From positions 26,667,001 to 26,731,000 of the forward strand of contig CM049402.1 in NCBI GenBank assembly GCA_026929865.2: DNA of 64,000 nt. Direction: 5' to 3'. The notes under the pieces were generated by a model. That model made no database searches. It was not told the origin of the DNA and was given only the letters and a program-made list of their open reading frames with translations. The position numbers and the translations under genes are program-made. This stretch comes from Hyperoplus lanceolatus. Lineage: Eukaryota; Chordata; Actinopteri; Uranoscopiformes; Ammodytidae. Every line of letters starts with the position of its first letter. The stretch's first letter is position 1. Positions 58,846 to 64,000 of this stretch are shown here, piece after piece.

Positions 58846-59404
58846 ACAATGATGGTTTACATGCATGCATAAATACATGGACATGTAAAGGTAAACAGTA
58901 AGCCAATTGCCTAGTTGCAATAACAGTCGATAGGCGTCTTTTGATGCGCCGCGACTGGCAATCCTGTTCTTCTGGAAAAGTTCTGGTTCCCCCTGAGGAA
59001 AAAAGGTTCCTGCTGTGCAGTGTCCTGTTCCTAGTCACTTTCTTTGAAAAGTTAGTCTGTTGCACGGCGAGAGTCCTGTGAGTCTGCTGTGAGCAGGCCG
59101 CACTGTAGGGATGAGATGAGCCGCGGGGAGAGAGGCTGTGGTCCCCAGAGGGAAACTCAACCAGACGAGAAAAGTTGACAAGAGAGAGTAAGATAGAGGG
59201 ATAGAGAACAGCACAACTGGTTTACATCAGCTAGGAAGGGACTCGAGGTCCAGGTGAGGTCAGTGGTCATTGAAGGAGGGGAATTGTTGACTTTCAAAAT
59301 AATGGCTTAATCCCCACAATATTCAGGAAGAACAAAATTCTGGTCTTTCCCTAAACTACATCAGTGATTTCCTAACACCATGGCTCACGCCTTACTCCGA
59401 AAGG
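58846..59404. other. Non-genic spacer
   Basis: No gene. It separates the piggyBac-type element from the Harbinger-type MITE. A minus frame of 134 codons (58661-59065) crosses the element boundary and has no motif. Confidence 0.45.
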
Positions 59405-59407
59405 CTA

Positions 59408-60014
59408 AAGGCCAGGACACACCAGTCCGACACGTTCCGACTACCTAAAAACTGGAGTCGCCGTTTCAGGAAGCTCCAGTCTTCCCATCGCGGCCACAAA
59501 ACACACCGAGACGACTGCTTATTTTTCCGTACGCTCTGCGCTTGCGCGGGACGTAATGTCTCCGCAACAGCAGGCGGCGCTAATCTGTATTGTGGCCCGA
59601 AAAAATACGAAAGCCGGAAATGATGGGACAGCTCTCTAGAGCATAAACATAGATATAAATACGTATTTATATTTATGGACCATAAGAGCACAATTTTTAG
59701 CAGAGAGTGTCGAGCATGGTGTCGAGCAGTCAACAAGGGTTGATGCATGTGAGTACTCGCAAAACGAAACGAACAAACACATTAAAACGATGGCTAGCTG
59801 TTGTTAGCTGTTTGTGCTACCCGCCTCACTTCCGGGCTTCACTGATTCGCTAGCCCTCCACCAATCAAATTGCTCCAAATGAAAGACGGTCGGCCGCAAA
59901 ACAAGCCCGACGACCTCTACGTCGGCCGACGTCACAGCACACACCAAACAGATTCGTGTCCCGACCCCCTACCGACACTACGACGGCGATTATCTGGCCG
60001 GTGTGTCCTGGCCT
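59408..60014. mobile_element. PIF/Harbinger-type MITE (607 bp)
   Basis: Perfect 15-bp TIRs (AGGCCAGGACACACC at the left, GGTGTGTCCTGGCCT at the right) are flanked by TAA on both sides (59405-59407, 60015-60017), the 3-bp TWA duplication of PIF/Harbinger. The ends are CpG-rich with multiple CCGAC/GTCGG words in both orientations (for example 59424-59443 and 59936-59993). It contains no transposase. Confidence 0.88.
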
Positions 60015-60017
60015 TAA

Positions 60018-62405
60018 CATCACTGCCGTTCTTATAGTGGTTTAGGCGCAATCGTTATTTCCAGACCGGAACTTGTGCTTCTTATAGGGGTCTTTGTGCA
60101 ATAAATCCATACTGTTCAATCCAAAATTGATAGTCTTTATATCCATATGTAATACATTTTTGATAGTTGATTCTAATAAGCTTTGATGCTAAATGCCTAT
60201 ATGTTTTCCGGTGATGCTTTAGGCAAAGTTTCAAAAGATCAGAGGCTTGTTTCCGCCTGTCCCTCCCTGACCCTAACCCTAATAAGTCCATGGCCTGTCC
60301 ATCAAAGTGAGGCTGGTGAATGTGTTGCAATAACTGAATAAAATGACTTCTGAGGCATCTTTGTCTTGTAGAAATACATCTAGTTTATGAGAATGAAATA
60401 AGGGTATGCCATAAGGGATGGAACATACGGACCTTTCTTTGAAAGAGTGTAAATAATTGTTTAATATATAAGTGAGAATGTTTGTTTTTTTTCACTTTCT
60501 GACTCCCAGTACATAGTGTAAAGGAATCAAACATGCTTAGGGAATATTGATGTGTGTGTAATTTCAACACGTATAGGCCTATGTGAAATTCAATTCCATT
60601 TTTGATTTTCTTTTATCTTAACAGTCCAATCACAATTTTTTCCATTAAAGTGACATCAATGCGGCACACACATTCTTGTAGCCCAAAATGGCCTGGAAAT
60701 TGCTTGACTGTGCATTAAAGGGTTGATGTTTAAGCTTTATTCCATATTAAATCCAGGCGCACCGAAATTGATCAAACATGGTTTGAGGCTCGTAGGGTTA
60801 ATATTTTATTGTTTTCATGTTTGGCTTTTGAAATAAGCTTTTTGTAATTGCTGGTTGAAGTCAAGTGCTATACAAGGAACTTTGTTATTATTACCTTTAG
60901 CTCTTGTCGTGTCTTCTGTTGCATCTCCATGGTGAGACGTGCCCCTCTATACTTTGAAACGTGCTGCAGAAACATACGGCTGGTGAGCTTTAGGCTGTCT
61001 CGCTCAGCATACATTTTATACTGGATTAATATCTCCGGCAGCCTTTGTCATCTAGTTAGACGGACACATTCAGACGGGTGGTGGGATGAGAACGAGCCAG
61101 ATATGGAAAGAAAATTAAAAAAGTATAAAATATGGCTCAGAGATAAAAGGGAAGATACGAATCAGTCTGAAACAGGTATATATGGGCTAATCATTTTCCT
61201 AGATGAGATTAGGAATTTGAAACATTATTAGACAGTCAGGAACCCCGAGACATAGTGCTCATGTTTTCCCTCACTTCCCCGTCTATCTGTGGGCCTTTGT
61301 CTCCCAGCCTCATTAGCAGCACAGTTTTTATATCTTATTACATCAGCAGCTTATTGGCGAGAATCAAAGGCGAATCTGTACCACTGCTTTCTCTTTCATG
61401 TTTGTCCCTTTCGTCCCACACTTCTTCTCGGTTCTGTAACCCCCTCCTCTCTCCCCTCTGTCTCCCCAGAAGGATGGCAGGCATGTTAATGACTGCTGAG
61501 AGGATTCCAGCGATTTAATAGGAAATTGCGACTGTCACTCAAAAGGATCTGGGATTATTCGGCAGAAAAAATAGGGGGGAAGGAGGCCCAGCGAGAGAGA
61601 GAGAGGAGTGTGATTGAGGGACAGCAGGAGGAAGAAAGACAAATCCTGTTTTTGTTCAAACAAAGAAAGGAACTGTTTTTTTTATTTAAAAGCTATGCAG
61701 GCTCAACTCTAGGAGGCAGCCATTCATACACGCACACACACGTGTTCATGTGCGCGCAAATGCACACACACGCGTACCCACATTACTGCACACACTGGAG
61801 TTCTGTAGCCAGAAGATTCAGTCTATTGCAGAAGAAGTAAGGCCGTTTCCTTGCACATTTACTGACTTTCCTTTGGGAGATGCGTGTGTTCATTATACGT
61901 GTGATGTACATTATTTTAAGCCTCCCAGTGGACAGCCTCACTTCTTCTGAAAAGTAACTGTTAGCGGATGAGGTCTGGATGGAGCCTGACAGCCTGTATG
62001 TCCTGTTCATTAGGCTGAAACAGTCAGCCTCCCGTGGCGCGTTATGTTTACCGTCTGCAGCAACTAGCACACATACTGTGATTATTACCATGGAGACCTA
62101 TACGCTATGGAATGGACAAGAACAACTGCACACAGTGGATATTAAAAAAAACAGAGAACAATCTAATAAACATAGGTGAGTCAGTGCCTGTCAATGTTGG
62201 TGTATAGAGGGGATGGTCAGATAGATTTTATGTATGTGCACATCACAGCTGCTGGACGGTTGGAGGGTCATTCAGCCTTCAATACTGAGCTGTGTGTTTG
62301 CATGAGTGAAGCCCAGAGCCAAGGCTCACACACAGAGTGCTACTCCCACCTACTGGACAAATGCAGAACAGGAACACACACCCACACAAGTCGGTCTGTG
62401 TGTGT

Positions 62406-62453
<48 letters not shown>

Positions 62454-63547
62454 ATGGGTGTGTGTGTGTGGGTGTGTGGATGGGTGTGTGTGTGTTTGTG
62501 TGTGTTGTCAAGTTTAGAGTGAAAGAGAAAGTGAGTGAAATATCTGGTATACATTTAGGGTCTTTTATATAATTTGTCTGACTATTGATCGTTCCATTTC
62601 TTCAGTAGCACATGAATGTGACCGGTTGTCTTTAATTACCGTTGAGTATTCACCACTGAATTATACAACCATTTACACAATCTACTCAAAGCTGAAAATA
62701 ATTCAGAAATAGCTCTCATTGGCAGAAGATGGAGTGAATGAGAGAGGGTGGGAGAGTCAGTCCTTCCACGGTAATCAGAGAGGTTATTAACTTTACACGG
62801 GCCAACAATACCATAACTGATCCAATCACACAGTGACGATAGCAGATGGAAGCAGCCCACAGTGTGCACCTCCATACCAAATCAAGTTATGTGTCTTAGT
62901 GAGCAAAGCCAACCACAAATACATTTGCATCTTAATATTGATTATTTCTTGGAGCCTCAGTATATGCTTGAAACAACCTTGTTGACACATTGTGTCACAA
63001 GAAGTGTTTTTACCTTTTCTGATTGGTCTCATTTGGAGGTGGGGCTGTGTAAGGCTTCCATCATGGCATTCTACTGGCTGTGTTCTACAGTTAATGTCTA
63101 GGGCACTATTGATAGACAATTAAAGGGAAACAGCCTGTTAAAAATCCTCTATGTTGAATGGTTGGTGTTATTTCTAACTAAATTGTAAAATGTATATCCT
63201 ATGTTAAATACATTTCAAACATCAGCCAGCAGTAACAGTCTGTTTAAAATGAATAGACAAGTGAATGATCTAATTTTGATGTAAAATAAAAAAAAAAAAA
63301 GACAGTCCATCGATGTAACCTACTGGGCACAGCTGAAGGTTTATGTGCGTCAAATTAAAAGAGCTCTGCTGCAGACGAAATAATTAAGCCCTTGATTTTG
63401 TTGGTGGTGCAGTAGCAAAGGTCAACATCTTGGGTTTGGTCAAGCCAGTACAAGACGCTGCTGTGTTGGAGTCACTGCATTAAGAGATACCTGATTAGCC
63501 GCAGTCCGTCATGGCTGAGGCAGTAAAAAAATCATCACCCACATTAG
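60018..63547. other. Non-genic stretch
   Basis: No gene supported. A 127-codon forward frame (60848-61231) lacks motifs. The segment 61250-61560 is complex and repeat-free and could be conserved. A long GT array lies at 62396-62507. Confidence 0.45.
62396..62507. repeat. Compound (GT)n / GGATGGGT array
   Basis: About 110 bp of GT with two copies of a GTGTGGATGGGTGTGTGTG unit near 62448-62490, so the 3' half behaves as a small minisatellite. Confidence 0.92.
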
Positions 63548-63733
63548 ATGGTGTGCCCTGAACGCACCGTCTGTTCTCCATCCAGTCTGATGAGACGGGC
63601 GGCACATTTCCGCCAGCTGCTCCTGCACTCCGAGGTCACTGGTCCCCTTTCCACACGCTTGTATGAGTGTGGCTTCTCTGCTTTGACCCTGATTAAAAAC
63701 AAGTACCGGTCAAAGCTGCAGGTGGAGAGGTGA
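63548..63733 (+). pseudogene. hAT/ZBED-like transposase C-terminal relic
   Basis: The frame ends LSTRLYECGFSALTLIKNKY then RSKLQVE. This closely follows the C-terminal hAT dimerisation region of ZBED5/FAM200-type proteins ('CE.GFSALT.IK.KYR.RL.VEDDL'). Only about 30 residues are recognisable and the usual following EDDLR block is absent, so it is a fragment, either of a decayed hAT transposon or of a domesticated-gene copy. No TIRs were seen around it. Confidence 0.5.
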
Positions 63734-64000
63734 CCAGTACTTGTACCTGTCTTCAGTTCATTGTTCTTATTTATTACACTTTCAAAAACCCATGTTATAG
63801 GCAACAACAAAAACATTTAGTTGAAAGACAAATGTCTACAATTAATTAATAGAATAGAATCATGTGCAGTATTTGCATTGTCAGGTTTTCAGTTGTTCAG
63901 TCTGTGAAATTTTCACAAAGTGCCAGCGTCCGGTATTCCAAACAGTGGCAGGTAAGATGTTAATGTATAAGGCTGTTGCTATTATATTTTGTAATATATT
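63734..64000. other. Non-genic right edge
   Basis: AT-rich DNA with no recognised feature. Confidence 0.5.

Noticed and set aside
60848..61231. 127-codon forward frame
   Set aside because: No recognised motif, AT-rich composition, no splice or promoter support.

Overview
The window looks like a non-genic (intergenic or long-intron) stretch of a teleost fish genome, probably a percomorph. The evidence is the dense AC/GT microsatellites and a mix of repeats typical of fish: a Tc1 element with long inverted repeats, an L2/Maui-like LINE tail, a Rex3/RTE-like LINE, tRNA-derived SINEs, many TTAA-bounded MITEs, hAT and PIF/Harbinger non-autonomous elements, and a Ty3/Gypsy retrotransposon. I found no convincing host protein-coding exon, no functional tRNA or rRNA gene, no CRISPR array and nothing prokaryotic. 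Nearly all open frames in the window are chance frames or microsatellite translations.

Layout. 1-9.6 kb: a decayed Tc1 element (1393-2875), an L1-type LINE relic (about 5826-6240), a SINE (7735-7975), and unannotated sequence, part of which resembles conserved non-coding DNA. 10.2-11.0 kb: a TTAA-bounded MITE carrying a second small element inside it. 15.8-19.6 kb: a cluster of two hAT-type elements with perfect 8-bp target-site duplications (15835-16832 and 16974-18728, the latter with two nested foldbacks) and a TTAA MITE (18991-19604). 23.7-25.7 kb: a third hAT-type element (23655-25674), interrupted by a SINE and by a second copy of the 10.2-kb MITE. 27.6-29.0 kb: a promoter-like and exon-like segment split by a 517-bp MITE.

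33.1-38.8 kb: a Ty3/Gypsy retrotransposon with two LTRs differing at 3 of 184 positions. Its gag-pol reading frame is broken by a frame change, a stop codon and an internal deletion. Its 3' LTR is split by a 1.1-kb element with a 9-bp target duplication. 43.0-47.6 kb: a multi-level nest in which a long-inverted-repeat element flanked by a 9-bp direct repeat was invaded by a Harbinger-type MITE, a second small repeat and a 1.95-kb hAT-like foldback. 49.8-60.0 kb: an L2 LINE 3' end, two piggyBac-type elements (51511-53147, with a LINE inside; 57568-58845, with a decayed transposase C-terminus), and a Harbinger-type MITE (59408-60014). Near the right edge is a short hAT/ZBED-like C-terminal relic.

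No previously undescribed gene system is evident. What stands out is the layered insertion history, which can be read directly from intact target-site duplications, and a few candidate non-coding functional segments that need comparative or transcript data. Family names rest on visible terminal sequences, target duplications and protein motifs; no database search was run.
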